Source of the DNA: Mesostigma viride
Lineage: Eukaryota; Streptophyta; Mesostigmatophyceae; Mesostigmatales; Mesostigmataceae
Reading direction: 5' to 3'
Assembly: GCA_009746045.1 (NCBI GenBank)
Contig: RPFO01000496.1
Coordinates: forward strand, 1-30,000
DNA: 30,000 bases
Part shown: positions 1 through 8,641 of the stretch, in pieces
Numbering within the stretch: the stretch's first letter is position 1
Layout: every line of letters begins with the position of its first letter
Notes under the pieces: model-generated
Told to the model about the DNA's origin: nothing
What the model saw: the letters and a program-made list of their open reading frames with translations, nothing else
Database searches by the model: none
Position numbers and translations under genes: made by a program

Positions 1-1
1 A

Positions 2-1468
2 AAGGTGAGGACGTCCGCCGGCAGTTCCAACATCTGGGGCATATTCACAATTGGGCAGGATTATTCAGGAGGCTCCAACGGCAATCAGATCTTAGTGTAT
101 GGACAAGGTTCAAACATCATCATCACGACTGAAGCGGTAGGTTATACCAACCGCAACTTGGTGATTCCAACTACCGCACTTACAGCCGCGTTCACGGCCG
201 CCAGCGTGACCTATACAAGCAACCCCAACAGCGGGTTCAACCACACATACAAGATCCTCAGGAAGGCAAACTCCACAGTGGGAACGGTCAGTGCACCATC
301 AGATGTGATCCAGTTTTGGTATGATGGAGTGGAAATCCCGCTCACGGTGGGGAGCAACGGCATCACCTCCTCGGGTTCCATGGTGAACGTACCAATCGGA
401 TCCACCGGGTCAAACAAAAATCTCATGATCGGCCCGACTCTACGGCGAGACCTGGATGCCACGAGCACGTTGGACTACATCCGTTTCAGGAACGAGAGCG
501 CTGTTATCTCCGCGCCCAACCATGTGAGCGGATGCTTCCAGACGTTCTATGGCACCGCCGGCTATCTCACATCCAACTACAGCAAGACATCCATCACCAG
601 GGGGTCCGCTGCCAACGGGTCCGGCGTCCTGGTGACCGGCATCGTGAAGCCCATCACTTCCCTAGCCAGCGCGACGGGCGGGTCGATCGGAACGGGCACC
701 GGCACCGCGATGACGGCCCCTTTCCTCTGCGGCGTCGGCGGCTCTACCAAATCGAACAAGGACATGGTGGAGCTGCTCACCGTCGGCGACCCCGCCACTG
801 CCGGCGCGTACGTCAGCGTGTGGGCCTGGCGATCGGGCCGCATCTTGATGTTCAACGGGACATCGTACACCGAGACCGTGAACCCCGTCGTGGGCTCGTC
901 CGAGTTTGTGCTGGGTGTCCACCTGTCCGCCACCGAGCCGCAGCTGTTCATCAACGGCCAGCTCAAGTCCAGCTCCGACGCCGCCGTCATGCTGCCGTGG
1001 AGGACTATCGCCGGCAACGTCGCCACGACCATCAGTGCCGCCAACACCGGCGCTATCCTGAGCAGCACCGCTTCCGCCCGGGGTGTTTATCTCGGTCCTC
1101 GAAGCACGTACGACGTGACCAGCACCGTCACGACTCCCACGCTCAACGTTGGCTACAAGAACTGGCGCTTAGTGGACACCGCCCTCAACAGCATGACGGC
1201 ACAGCAGATCGCCGACACGCAGCTGTACAGGTACTCCAGCGAGTACGACTCCGGCCCTCTCACCGTCACGTACGGTTTCCGTATTGCGGACGACGAGACG
1301 CTGCAGATCGTCAAGACCCAGGGGTCCATGGCCAGTACTACGAACACGATGCTCGGTAACATCCTCCCCGTCAGCGAGGACGGAACGGGGGCCTTGACCG
1401 TGAACTCCCTTGGCGCCATCGGTTCTAGCACCGTGGACCCGGTTATGGATCTGACCAACAAGCGTTAA
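2..1468 (+). CDS. Fibre/particle-surface-like protein, 5' partial
   Basis: The reading frame is open from base 2, so the true start lies outside the window; a GTG at 5 is not convincing. The visible 488 residues are rich in Ser, Thr, Gly, Asn and Val and have few charged residues, as in virion fibres and adhesins. Two regions look like LamG/concanavalin-like beta sandwiches: roughly residues 75-165 (ending LDYIRFRN) and 270-415 (FVLGVHLSATEPQLFINGQL, then a GYKNWRLVDTALN strand and a short helix). No transmembrane segment is visible. It is the first of three consecutive plus-strand genes with this texture, which suggests a virion-surface cluster. The family assignment is an inference from composition and strand pattern, and no enzyme motif is seen. 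Confidence 0.6.
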   Translation, partial: KVRTSAGSSNIWGIFTIGQDYSGGSNGNQILVYGQGSNIIITTEAVGYTNRNLVIPTTALTAAFTAASVTYTSNPNSGFNHTYKILRKANSTVGTVSAPSDVIQFWYDGVEIPLTVGSNGITSSGSMVNVPIGSTGSNKNLMIGPTLRRDLDATSTLDYIRFRNESAVISAPNHVSGCFQTFYGTAGYLTSNYSKTSITRGSAANGSGVLVTGIVKPITSLASATGGSIGTGTGTAMTAPFLCGVGGSTKSNKDMVELLTVGDPATAGAYVSVWAWRSGRILMFNGTSYTETVNPVVGSSEFVLGVHLSATEPQLFINGQLKSSSDAAVMLPWRTIAGNVATTISAANTGAILSSTASARGVYLGPRSTYDVTSTVTTPTLNVGYKNWRLVDTALNSMTAQQIADTQLYRYSSEYDSGPLTVTYGFRIADDETLQIVKTQGSMASTTNTMLGNILPVSEDGTGALTVNSLGAIGSSTVDPVMDLTNKR

Positions 1469-1504
1469 GGTGTGGTTGTGGGAGGCTATTTTTTTTACAA
1501 TCGA

Positions 1505-1513
1505 TATATAAAA
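1505..1513 (+). promoter_or_regulatory. TATA-like promoter element
   Basis: TATATAAAA lies 8 bases before the ATG at 1521 and follows a T-run. Similar AT-rich motifs precede many other starts on the viral side of the window. Confidence 0.5.
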
Positions 1514-1520
1514 CCGCGTC

Positions 1521-2611
1521 ATGCCTCCCAACTTGGAGCAAGCAAACGGCAGGCTTTTTTTCAAGGCGATTCAAACTCGAGAGCTGACCGGCATCTCGCA
1601 GGACTCGACACAAAACGCGTCACTCAAGATCGTCCAAGAGAATGGAAACACCGCTCTCCAGGCGGTCAAACCGGATGGCAGTCTCGGCGCCAAGCTGGTC
1701 ATTGGCGCGACTAGTGCATATCTGGAGAGCACGACTGGCGGAGGGGGCGCGGGGGCATCCAGGATGGGGTTCACTTCAGCGGGGCTCGTGGGTGTTTCGG
1801 GGGTCAGCAGTGAGCTGGCTGGCATCGAGACTGTCCCCACCCCGGTCGGTAGCATTAAGTTTGAGGGGCTCGTGGCTGACAATCACGATGTCAACTACCA
1901 AACTGTTACAACAGTGGCACCATCTCATACGATATTGAGGTCCACGACGAGTGACCTGATACTTGCGGGAAACGGATTGTTTGATACTAACAAGTATGCT
2001 CCCAAACGCCACGTCATCACATTGGGAGAATTGCACGCGTACCATGGTGATGGGACGTCGGATGAGGGGGGGGATGCCGTGAAGGTCATGGGGCGGCGTA
2101 TGGAACCATCATCCACAACCTACGAGCCGGCCTCCATAAACCTCGGGATCCATCACAATGATAGTTTCGCTTCAACCGGAGCTAGCGTGACGCGCGGGAG
2201 GATAACAACAACCTCCAATGCCGACCTCACCCTCGAATCTGGAAGCCAACTGAGGATGAGGGGTGCTGACGTGGTGATCGACTCGCACGCGACTGTGAAG
2301 ATATACCCCAACAAGCCCATCTTCGTGCTGCCAGAAGACGATACAAACAACCCCACGGCTACCTGGAGATATCCCACAATAACAACGACCAATCGGGGGC
2401 CATCACACTGTCAACCCCCCCTATGATTTCACCGGTGGACATCGTGGTGAAGCCCGCGACTGGCATTTTCGGGGCCGAGGCGGACACATTCGAGCTGGGG
2501 TCAGGCGACGTGCGGTACAAGTTCACCGTCGTGGGCGGCCAGCTGCAGATCAAGAAGCGCGTGCTGAGTACCGGCCTCCCCGACAAGACGATCTGCGTTT
2601 TCGACGCGTGA
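1521..2611 (+). CDS. Tail-fibre-like structural protein, interrupted by a frameshift
   Basis: The gene starts at ATG 1521 behind a TATA-like element. The first frame runs to about 2350 and then ends in an unnatural tail with a stop at 2424-2426. A second frame, open from before 2351 and continuing to 2611, reads GYLEISHNNNDQSGAITLST and then a natural C-terminus ending ICVFDA. The switch point falls at the C4 run at 2351-2354, where a one-base loss explains it. The product (about 360 residues) has the pattern of phage and giant-virus fibre proteins: an N-terminal oligomerisation-like part (residues 1-60), a Gly-rich hinge near residue 75, and repeated short beta strands such as LTLESGSQLRMRGADVVID. 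Function as a particle-surface fibre is an inference. Whether the shift is real decay or a sequencing error cannot be decided here. Confidence 0.6.
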
Positions 2612-2641
2612 AAAAACATCCGCCCTGTATATCGACCACTC

Positions 2642-3397
2642 ATGTCGTCCACGAAAACTATCGACCGACTGGAGGTGAACAAGTCGATTATTTTCCCCGA
2701 CCGAACCACTCTCTCCTCCACGAACCCCTTCCAACTCGGCCAACTCGCCGAGTTCGTAACCGCCTGGAATGACGACCTGGGAGTTGAATGGTTGGAATGC
2801 AGGGTGTTCGACCCGAATAGAAAGGCCCACGAATTGTTTTTTGCGATATGGGAAGACGATACGTACGAGTACCAATGGGATTTCACCACGTCCGCCGCGA
2901 GCATTGTTGGGACACCCGTAAAAACTTTCTCGAAGGGCACAGTCGAAGGAGGTGTACTAAAGGTTAGCGGAGGTGTTTATTATTCCGAAGTGCAGGGTTT
3001 GCCATTCGACACGTTCACACTCTGTATGAGAGTAATTCCACAGCAAGACCTATCTGCGAGGCCGCCCGCGGGCGTTGTTAAAGACCTTATCAGGTACGGT
3101 TTTGCGGATGTGAAGGTGACGGATGACGGCCACCTCACAGTATATGATGGCAACGACGATTACTTAACGGATGCGATGGTTGGATTAGACCCGTTCCACT
3201 TGGCCATCACGAATCAAGGCAGGACGCTTAAAGTGTACAAGGACGGCACGCTTATCCTCACAACCGATAACAGCTATGTGGGGGATGGCATCCTCGGGTT
3301 AGGTTGGGGCCGCGAAGGTGAGTCCGTATGGTACGATGACGTGCGCGTGATAGCGGGCGTGGCCATATCGGATAGGAACACGCTACTGGGCGCGTGA
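2642..3397 (+). CDS. Predicted LamG/concanavalin-like surface protein
   Basis: This is a 251-residue protein starting at ATG 2642, 30 bases after the upstream gene, with a TGTATATCG motif between. The N-terminus (KTIDRLEVNKSIIFPDRTTL) has the register of fibre attachment segments found at the start of many viral fibre genes. Residues about 95-245 alternate beta strands (GGVLKVSGGVYYSEVQG, FTLCMRVIP, LAITNQGRTLKVYKDGTLIL, VWYDDVRVI), which matches a LamG/concanavalin-like sandwich. The WYDDVRV motif near the C-terminus is typical of the last strand of such folds. There is no signal peptide or membrane segment. The structural role is inferred from fold and neighbours. Confidence 0.6.
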   Translation: MSSTKTIDRLEVNKSIIFPDRTTLSSTNPFQLGQLAEFVTAWNDDLGVEWLECRVFDPNRKAHELFFAIWEDDTYEYQWDFTTSAASIVGTPVKTFSKGTVEGGVLKVSGGVYYSEVQGLPFDTFTLCMRVIPQQDLSARPPAGVVKDLIRYGFADVKVTDDGHLTVYDGNDDYLTDAMVGLDPFHLAITNQGRTLKVYKDGTLILTTDNSYVGDGILGLGWGREGESVWYDDVRVIAGVAISDRNTLLGA

Positions 3398-3481
3398 GAA
3401 TGCATGTGTGTGTGAACTGTGAACTGATGAATCGACTGAACAACTTGAATTAAAATCATATGTCCATTGAATAAAGCTGGA

Positions 3482-4042
3482 ATGTTGCTAAGGAAACTCG
3501 GTCTCAACAAAAAAGTACAGCCACAACCGGGCGCGAAGGAGGCGCTCAGAAATTTAACACTGCAGGAACTGACCCCCTTCTCGTTCGACGGCCACGTGTT
3601 CTCCCCGGCCAAGGTGGTCAGGGTGTACGACGGGGACACCGTGAAGGTGGCCGTGCTGTCCCCGTGGGACAACCTGCCCACCCTGCTGACGGTCAGGATG
3701 TGGGGCACGGACGCCGACGAGCTGGCACCCGCGCACGATCTGCCGAACAGGGACGAAATCAGGATGCGCGCCATGAGGGCCAGGAACAGGCTGGTGCAGT
3801 TGACGACGGACGTGAACGTCGAACTGGCCGACACACAGAAGTCGGTCAAGGACGTGCAGACCATGATCGACGCGCGCAACCAGAAACTCGTCACGGTCCA
3901 GTGCCGCGGGTTCGACTGTTTCGGCCGCGTGCTGGGCGTGCTCTACGACCTGGACGGGACGTGCATCAACAAGGTGATGCTGGACGAGGAGCTGGTGAAG
4001 CCGCGGCCGGCGTCCGAGAGGCGCGCCGGTGTGGTGCTTTGA
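3482..4042 (+). CDS. Staphylococcal nuclease-like (SNase/TNase) protein
   Basis: This is a 186-residue protein. I take ATG 3482 as start: a TTG 15 bases earlier is in frame but weaker, and the ATG at 3460 stops after four codons. The SNase-type OB fold is seen from residue 42. Motifs are KVVRVYDGDTVKV (Asp50/Asp52, calcium side), VRMWGTDADE (Arg72, Asp77, Glu80) and FGRVLGVLY (Arg149). These correspond to the Asp, Arg, Glu and Arg catalytic set of thermonucleases, so the enzyme is probably active on DNA or RNA. A helix-rich insert (residues 90-135) carries the usual substrate-side segment. No signal peptide is visible, so it should act inside the infected cell or virion. Its stop is 2 bp from the stop of the converging gene. 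Confidence 0.87.
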   Translation: MLLRKLGLNKKVQPQPGAKEALRNLTLQELTPFSFDGHVFSPAKVVRVYDGDTVKVAVLSPWDNLPTLLTVRMWGTDADELAPAHDLPNRDEIRMRAMRARNRLVQLTTDVNVELADTQKSVKDVQTMIDARNQKLVTVQCRGFDCFGRVLGVLYDLDGTCINKVMLDEELVKPRPASERRAGVVL

Positions 4043-4044
4043 TT

Positions 4045-4554
4045 CTAGCGCCTCAAGGCCGTTCCGTCACGGTACACGTGCGTCCTGGTCGTCACAAGCG
4101 GGGCGGCACGGGCAAGTAGTCGATTCTTCTCGTCCAGAAGAAAGCATCGATACTTTACGCTGAACTGCTTGGGCGGGTTTCGTCCGTCTAGGTAGAACTT
4201 GAGCCCCGTGTACGTGTACGTGGATAGAAAGGGGACGACAGTGAGGGACTCGGGGTCGAACTCATCCTCGCCAACGACTACTTTGACCCGGACGTCGCTC
4301 GTGATGTCTCTGATCACATCGCACGTCGGCAAGCGGTCGAGTTTGAAGATCGAGTCGCCAGTCTGGCCGTCTACCTCGAGGACCGGGATGTGGTTGACAA
4401 TGTACTTGGTGGACGGTTCATACGCGACACACTGGGTCCAGCCCTCGCCGACTTCTTCACGCGGGGGCGTCACGAGGACCTCGAGGGCCTGGTTGAGGGT
4501 CCCCTCTCCCAACTCGTACACTGGCAGTGTGTCGATTAATCCGTCGATGTCCAT
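4045..4554 (-). CDS. Unknown viral protein, 169 aa
   Basis: The start is the ATG at 4554 (MDIDGLIDTLPVYELGEG). The frame is open further upstream, but that extension is low-complexity Arg/Ala sequence lying antisense to the neighbouring gene. A strong AT tract sits just upstream. The protein is acidic, rich in beta strands (VRVKVVVGEDEF, TYTYTGLKFYLDG, FSVKYRCFLLDEKNR), and has no membrane segment or known catalytic motif. It converges on the nuclease gene with a 2-bp gap. I do not recognise the family. A virion or early regulatory role would be a guess. Confidence 0.65.
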   Translation of the reverse strand: MDIDGLIDTLPVYELGEGTLNQALEVLVTPPREEVGEGWTQCVAYEPSTKYIVNHIPVLEVDGQTGDSIFKLDRLPTCDVIRDITSDVRVKVVVGEDEFDPESLTVVPFLSTYTYTGLKFYLDGRNPPKQFSVKYRCFLLDEKNRLLARAAPLVTTRTHVYRDGTALRR

Positions 4555-4569
4555 GGTGTACACGCTTTC

Positions 4570-4588
4570 ATAATAATAATAAAATAAT
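4570..4588 (-). promoter_or_regulatory. AT-rich promoter-like tract
   Basis: An uninterrupted A/T run of TAA trinucleotides ends 16 bases upstream of the minus-strand ATG at 4554. On the minus strand it reads TTATTTTATTATTATTAT. The flanks are GC-rich. Confidence 0.5.
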
Positions 4589-4606
4589 CCACAGGCTCTA
4601 GACGCA

Positions 4607-5899
4607 TCACAGGTCCAACACCACCTTCGTGGGGTCGCTGGCGGCGGCCTTCTTGCCCCCCCCGCCCCGCTTCCTCGGCTTCTTCTTGCCCGCGTCCACC
4701 TGCACCGTGCGGACGTCGTCCCCCGCCACGGACGCGTCGTCGTACGCGCTCTCGCCCCCGTCGTCGATGATCTGCACCACACTGTCCCTCTGCGGGCTGG
4801 GCGGCATGGCCTCCTGCACCACCCTGTCCATGTTCACGGGGGGGCCACGTCCGGCCTGTACAGCATGGGCCCGCGCATCACGTACCCGCCACTCCCCCTC
4901 CGCCCCCCGCGCCGTCGTCGCTCTCACGCGGTGGAGGCGGAGGAGCCTGCTGCCCCCCCCCGGCGGCCTCCTGCTTCTGTATCATCATCTTCACGATGCT
5001 CTTCATCAGCTCGGGGTCCGTCTTGGCGATCTCGGTCATGGAGGGCAGCCCAGAACTGGCGAACGAAGCGGACATATGGAACATCATCGCCGACCCGCCC
5101 AGCATCAGCATCAGCTCCATCTCCGGCGGCATCGACACGCGGTGCCGGTGCTTGTCGTACAGCCGCTCGAACACCCCGTCGTAATCCGTGACGTTCGCCA
5201 GTATGCTCTCCGACCACCCGTCCAGCTTGAGGCCTATCGGGTCGTACCGGTTGTTGAAGAACTGCATCGCGGACGTGGTGGCCACCAGCATCTGCCGCAT
5301 CGTGTTGATGGCGTTCTTGGTCTCGATCGAGCGCGCCACCTTGTCGCACTCGAACCGCATCTCGTCGATGTCCGCGCGCATGTCGAAATTGGGAACGGCG
5401 AACCCCTTGTCCTTGTACCTGTGCAGCTTGTGCAGGAGGTCCAGCTTCTCCGCGTGGACCTCCTGCGGGCTCTTTCTGGGCATCATGGCCTCGTCGTCGA
5501 TCACGTCCTCGCCGTAATGCAGATCGTCCTCGTACCCCTCGTCGTCGCCGTACCCGTCGTAGTCGCCGTACTGGTCGAATTGGAACCCCTTCTCCATCGG
5601 CTGATGAGCCGGCGGGGGAGCCGAGAACATCGACTTGGTCTTCTTCGGGTTGGCCAGCATGTCGAACATGTCCTCCTTGCTCGATTTATTCCTCCCCCCC
5701 CCTTCTTGTCCTTGTGCTTGCTCTTTTTAGAGTGCAGCGGCACCGCGCCGACGGGGCCGGGCCACTCGCCGCCGTCGTCGTCCACTATGTCCACGTTGTC
5801 CATCGCGCCTCCTCGCACCATGGGGGCGTTTATTCTAGATCCACCACCCGCGCCGTCGTCCGCGTCCTCTATATCCACGGGCAGGAGTTTTGTCGACAT
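4607..5899 (-). CDS. DUF5767-type giant-virus protein, interrupted by about three frameshifts
   Basis: The gene starts at ATG 5899 (MSTKLLPVDIEDADDG) and ends at 4607. The conserved core is LDLLHKLHRYKDKG, then DKVARSIETKNAINTMRQML, FFNNRYDPIGLKLDGWSES, DYDGVFERLYDKH and ELMLMLGGSAMMFHMS. This is the signature I associate with DUF5767 proteins, present in many nucleocytoplasmic large DNA viruses and of unknown role. The C-terminus has a basic KKKPRKRGGGGKK stretch before a VVLDL end, as in relatives. Three frame changes are needed: at the C9 run 5694-5702, in the G/C runs near 4895-4910, and at the G7 run 4838-4844. Each lies in or beside a homopolymer, so either decay or base-calling error is possible. 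The N-terminal 65 residues and the segment after the core are acidic and disordered. Confidence 0.82.
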
Positions 5900-6004
5900 C
5901 TGCTACTATGCGTCGTGATTTGAACTCGACCGGAAGCGCACGGCTGGACACAAATAGATCTAGAGTTGGATCAATTCGTATATTCATAACTCAGTGATTA
6001 GCAA

Positions 6005-6238
6005 TCACATCCTCCCGCCCCTTTGCAAACGCAGACAGAACTTCCTGTTCCAACCAATCAGCTCAAATAACACGTGCAGGATAGCCGCAGACACACCGAC
6101 TTGTAGCAAAATACCCGTGTGTGACATTGCCATCCTCGAGTTCTGCTGCATGTGCACCGAATGAACGAGAGTCATAATGCCGGCCATAGCCGCCGCAACA
6201 ATCGCGGATTCTACAAGAACTGCGCCGAACTGGGACAT
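6005..6238 (-). CDS. Small two-helix membrane protein
   Basis: This is a 77-residue protein with hydrophobic segments at residues about 7-29 and 41-61. The second segment leads into HVLFELIGWNRKFC (His55, Glu59, Gly62, Asn64, Cys68). That H-x3-E-x2-G-x-N-x3-C pattern recalls small membrane proteins of algal and amoebal giant viruses ending in an HLxxExxGxNkwYC motif. The similarity is from memory and needs a search. The likely location is the internal virion membrane. The start ATG 6238 follows a minus-strand TATAAAT element. Confidence 0.65.
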   Translation of the reverse strand: MSQFGAVLVESAIVAAAMAGIMTLVHSVHMQQNSRMAMSHTGILLQVGVSAAILHVLFELIGWNRKFCLRLQRGGRM

Positions 6239-6264
6239 GGAATCGATCTAGGATAAACGTAACA

Positions 6265-6273
6265 TTTATATTC
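6265..6273 (-). promoter_or_regulatory. TATA-like promoter element
   Basis: On the minus strand this reads GAATATAAA, about 27 bases upstream of the ATG at 6238. Confidence 0.45.
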
Positions 6274-6305
6274 AGTTCACTTTACTCCCACGACAGCATC
6301 CTCCT

Positions 6306-7243
6306 TCAATCCGTCATAAACTCCCCCGTCACCGTGCCGGGGTGCGCGGGGGCGAACCCGGGGGGCACGCCGTTATCGATCAGCATGTAGTACGTCATGA
6401 ACGCCTCCAACCACGCGAGCCGCTGTTTCCGCGCCGGGTCGGGGGACTTGTCGCTGCCGGACTCGGCCCGCACCATCCGGATGCAGGTGTCCGCGGTGGT
6501 GGTGCCGGCGTGGACGTCCAGCACGCGCAACTGGCGAACGTACGTCCTCCACTGCGGGACGTAATCCGTCGCCACGATGGAGAGCGTCTCCGCGTCGGCC
6601 GCCTCCCCTCCCGCGATGTCCACCATGCTCGCGACCAGGTCCGTGGAGATCCTGTCCAGTCCCACCAGCAGCGACTCGTGGTCGCGCATGGCCTTCACCA
6701 CTTCCGGGTGATGGTAGATGTACACTGCGTGGAGTGGCGCTGGAACCCCAGCCTCCGCACCTGCCTGTCTAGCCTCCACAGGTCCCCCGGCGAGAACGGG
6801 AACCGGGTCTGCGGGTCCTCGAACCGCCCGGACGCGATGATGTACTCCGCCAGCCGCACCGCGTCGAACCCCACTACCTGCCGCGTGGGGCGCACGAACT
6901 TGAACACCCTCTCCTTTGAAGGCAAATCCTCCATCGTGATGGGGTCCTCCTTGTTGGACACCCTCATCGACAGGTGGGCGGCGATCGTCCTCTTGGCGCG
7001 GGCGTAGGGCAGCACCGTCCGCCTCACCCACCGCTGGATGCGGATGGCCTGCTGGTTGCAATACACCGCGCACTCCAACTCCCGGCGTGTGGCGTCCCGG
7101 AACGGACGCAGCCCCTGCATGAGCGCTATCCTCCTCAGCGTATCGCGCTTGGTTTTGCCGTAGTAGTTGGTGGGGATGGCGGACGCTGCCCGGACGCTGA
7201 GACGGACGTCCTTGACGCCCGCGGCCACGCGAAACGTCTTCAT
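6306..7243 (-). CDS. IQ-motif plus U-box-like viral protein, frameshifted
   Basis: The start is ATG 7243 (MKTFRVAAGVKDVRLSV); a GTG further upstream is less likely. Residues about 80-105 hold an IQ-like helix (AIRIQRWVRRTVLPYARAKR). Next comes EDPITMEDLPSKERVFKFVR and then FEDPQTRFPFSPGDLWRLDR. This pairing (D-P-x-T-x-E-D then D-P-x-T-R-x-x-F) is seen in giant-virus proteins with a degenerate U-box-like fold. Near 6735 this frame runs into an artificial end, and a second frame continues with HAVYIYHHPEVVKAMRDHES to a natural stop at 6306. The full product would be about 312 residues. The junction is not in a long homopolymer. A role in ubiquitin handling is suggested by the fold only; the cysteines of a RING are absent. 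Confidence 0.68.
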
Positions 7244-7330
7244 TCCTACTGGTACGTCCAGACAATCCGCGCGCGGATGTACCCACACCGCCCGTGTGGT
7301 GAGAGGCCGCCGCTCGGTCGCCAGTCCCGG

Positions 7331-7338
7331 TATTTATA
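7331..7338 (-). promoter_or_regulatory. TATA-like promoter element
   Basis: TATAAATA on the minus strand, 88 bases upstream of ATG 7243. It is farther away than usual, so a longer leader or another element is possible. Confidence 0.35.
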
Positions 7339-7515
7339 GTCGGAAGTGTACTATTCTATAGTAGACTCCTGGTATTTATTGGCGACCGCCTGATCACGCC
7401 CGGCGGCAAGTGGCTCGAATATACCGCGCGGTCGAATCTATAATGCGTCAATAGGCTAACCCAGCACCCGCGCGCCTCGGTTATAATAATAAAATATATA
7501 ATCATTCACTTGAGC
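7339..7515. other. Divergent intergenic region
   Basis: This lies between the divergent genes starting at 7243 and 7516. It holds no plausible gene. It contains a GGTATTTATTGG motif near 7370, a short palindrome ACCGCGCGGT near 7423 and the AT tract described separately. Confidence 0.5.
7481..7500 (+). promoter_or_regulatory. AT-rich promoter-like tract
   Basis: A 20-base run of only A and T ending AAAATATATA, 15 bases before the ATG at 7516, in GC-rich surroundings. Confidence 0.55.
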
Positions 7516-8115
7516 ATGCATGTCGTATCCAGTCGTGTCCTAGAGCGCCTCATGCCTTCAGAGACCGAAGCGGGCACGGCGGAGGGGTTCTGGCTCAACC
7601 TCAGCGGCTCTCTTCACAACGATTTTGAAAACGGGACGCAAGGGTTCATAGACAAGTTGGGGCGCTACTGCCTCGTTTTCAACGCGTATGACGAAACGTT
7701 GGAAGACTGTCACATGAACCGCATAATTGACATGCTTTTCCACAAGAAGGTGCCATTCAGCGTCGAGTTCTACCGCGGACCGAAGTGCGCGAGTGGCGCA
7801 AGTCCCCTTACTTGGAGGCGTTGGGATTCATACATCGACATCCGCCGCCCTGAAGTGCGCGTGATACGGGCTCACCTGGAAAGGCCGTACAAGGATCCCG
7901 AGTTCTACAAGTCCGTTCCGCCCCTCGACCAACTGCAGATAGGGCCGTACTCGTTCCCTCCCGCGTACCGTCGCCTCATTCACGACTATTGCAAGGACTT
8001 CACCGTCTACGAGCTCATAGGAACTTACAACGGGGAGAACAAGAACCTGCCATCCCACAAGTCATGGAGCGAGTCTGTGCGCCTCGGGCGTGACATAAAT
8101 GACGACTGTCTCTAA
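7516..8115 (+). CDS. Unknown viral protein, about 199 aa
   Basis: The start is ATG 7516 (MHVVSSRVLERL); ATG 7552 is an alternative. The product is a soluble, mixed alpha/beta protein with many aromatic residues (FWLNLSGSLHNDFENG, RYCLVFNAYDETLEDCHM, VEFYRGPKCASGA, IGPYSFPPAYRRLIHDYCKD). There is no membrane segment, signal peptide or recognisable catalytic motif. Codon use and GC content match the neighbours. It stands alone on the plus strand between two minus-strand blocks and has a clear AT-rich promoter-like tract. I do not recognise the family. Confidence 0.68.
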   Translation: MHVVSSRVLERLMPSETEAGTAEGFWLNLSGSLHNDFENGTQGFIDKLGRYCLVFNAYDETLEDCHMNRIIDMLFHKKVPFSVEFYRGPKCASGASPLTWRRWDSYIDIRRPEVRVIRAHLERPYKDPEFYKSVPPLDQLQIGPYSFPPAYRRLIHDYCKDFTVYELIGTYNGENKNLPSHKSWSESVRLGRDINDDCL

Positions 8116-8117
8116 CG

Positions 8118-8339
8118 ATGACAGCCGCCCGTTTCGTCCCCATCCCCGTCCCCGTCCCCACCCCCATCCCCATCCCTGTGCCCGTGCCGAGGCCGAGACC
8201 GCGGCCCAGACCCAGGTCGAGGGGGCGGAGATCTAGGCGCCACCCGCTCCGGTCTCAAAGTTACGCGGCCGTGGTTGGGGCCGTCGCCTCCGACACCGTC
8301 GCCTCCACCACCTCGGCAACCGGCCGGCTAGAGAAGTGA
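8118..8339 (+). CDS. Possible small Pro/Arg-rich protein
   Basis: The ATG is 2 bases after the stop of the preceding gene. The first half encodes PIPVPVPTPIPIPVPVP followed by alternating Pro-Arg pairs, the second half is Ser/Ala/Thr-rich. The DNA is a degenerate CCC(A/G)TC hexanucleotide repeat, which alone can create such a frame. The last 79 bases overlap the 3' end of the minus-strand gene at 8261-8641. It may be a small basic DNA-binding protein or a chance frame in a repeat. Confidence 0.28.
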   Translation: MTAARFVPIPVPVPTPIPIPVPVPRPRPRPRPRSRGRRSRRHPLRSQSYAAVVGAVASDTVASTTSATGRLEK

Positions 8340-8641
8340 GCCGACCCGCCCGTCATGAGCATGGAATAGGACAAACTGGCACCCCCGGATGTCCAGAAAC
8401 CCTTCCAGATCTTCCACGGCAGCGTGTCGTAGGCGTAGGCCTTGTCGCGGAAGTTCCTGTACAGCACGTAGGCGAGCCCGCTGAGACCCAGAATCCACGA
8501 GATGGACACGGTCGACCGGATGTTTGCCTTCAGGCGAAACTTCTCCCGCTTAACCCGCACCCAGGTGGCGATCACGTGCGCCAAACCGATCAGCAGGCCG
8601 ACCTTGAAGAGGTTCTTAAAATCGTACATAAACATACCCAT
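8261..8641 (-). CDS. Two-helix membrane protein, 126 aa
   Basis: The start is ATG 8641, with in-frame ATGs at 8635 and 8629. Hydrophobic segments lie at residues about 10-28 (LFKVGLLIGLAHVIATW) and 45-62 (VSISWILGLSGLAYVLY), separated by a basic loop (VRVKREKFRLKANIR). The C-terminal part is a short Trp/Tyr-rich segment, then a Ser/Ala/Thr tail. The topology and length suit an inner virion-membrane protein, but this is inference. A CTATATCAC motif and a T11 run (8668-8678 on the plus strand) lie upstream. Confidence 0.6.
   Translation of the reverse strand: MGMFMYDFKNLFKVGLLIGLAHVIATWVRVKREKFRLKANIRSTVSISWILGLSGLAYVLYRNFRDKAYAYDTLPWKIWKGFWTSGGASLSYSMLMTGGSAHFSSRPVAEVVEATVSEATAPTTAA

Noticed and set aside
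532-1359. An Arg/His-rich 275-codon plus-strand frame and several minus-strand frames within the first gene
   Set aside because: The composition is typical of out-of-frame reading of GC-rich coding DNA, and the fibre-like frame is clearly better.
4629-5918. A 429-codon plus-strand frame opposite the DUF5767 gene
   Set aside because: It is His/Arg/Val-rich shadow sequence antisense to conserved viral coding sequence.
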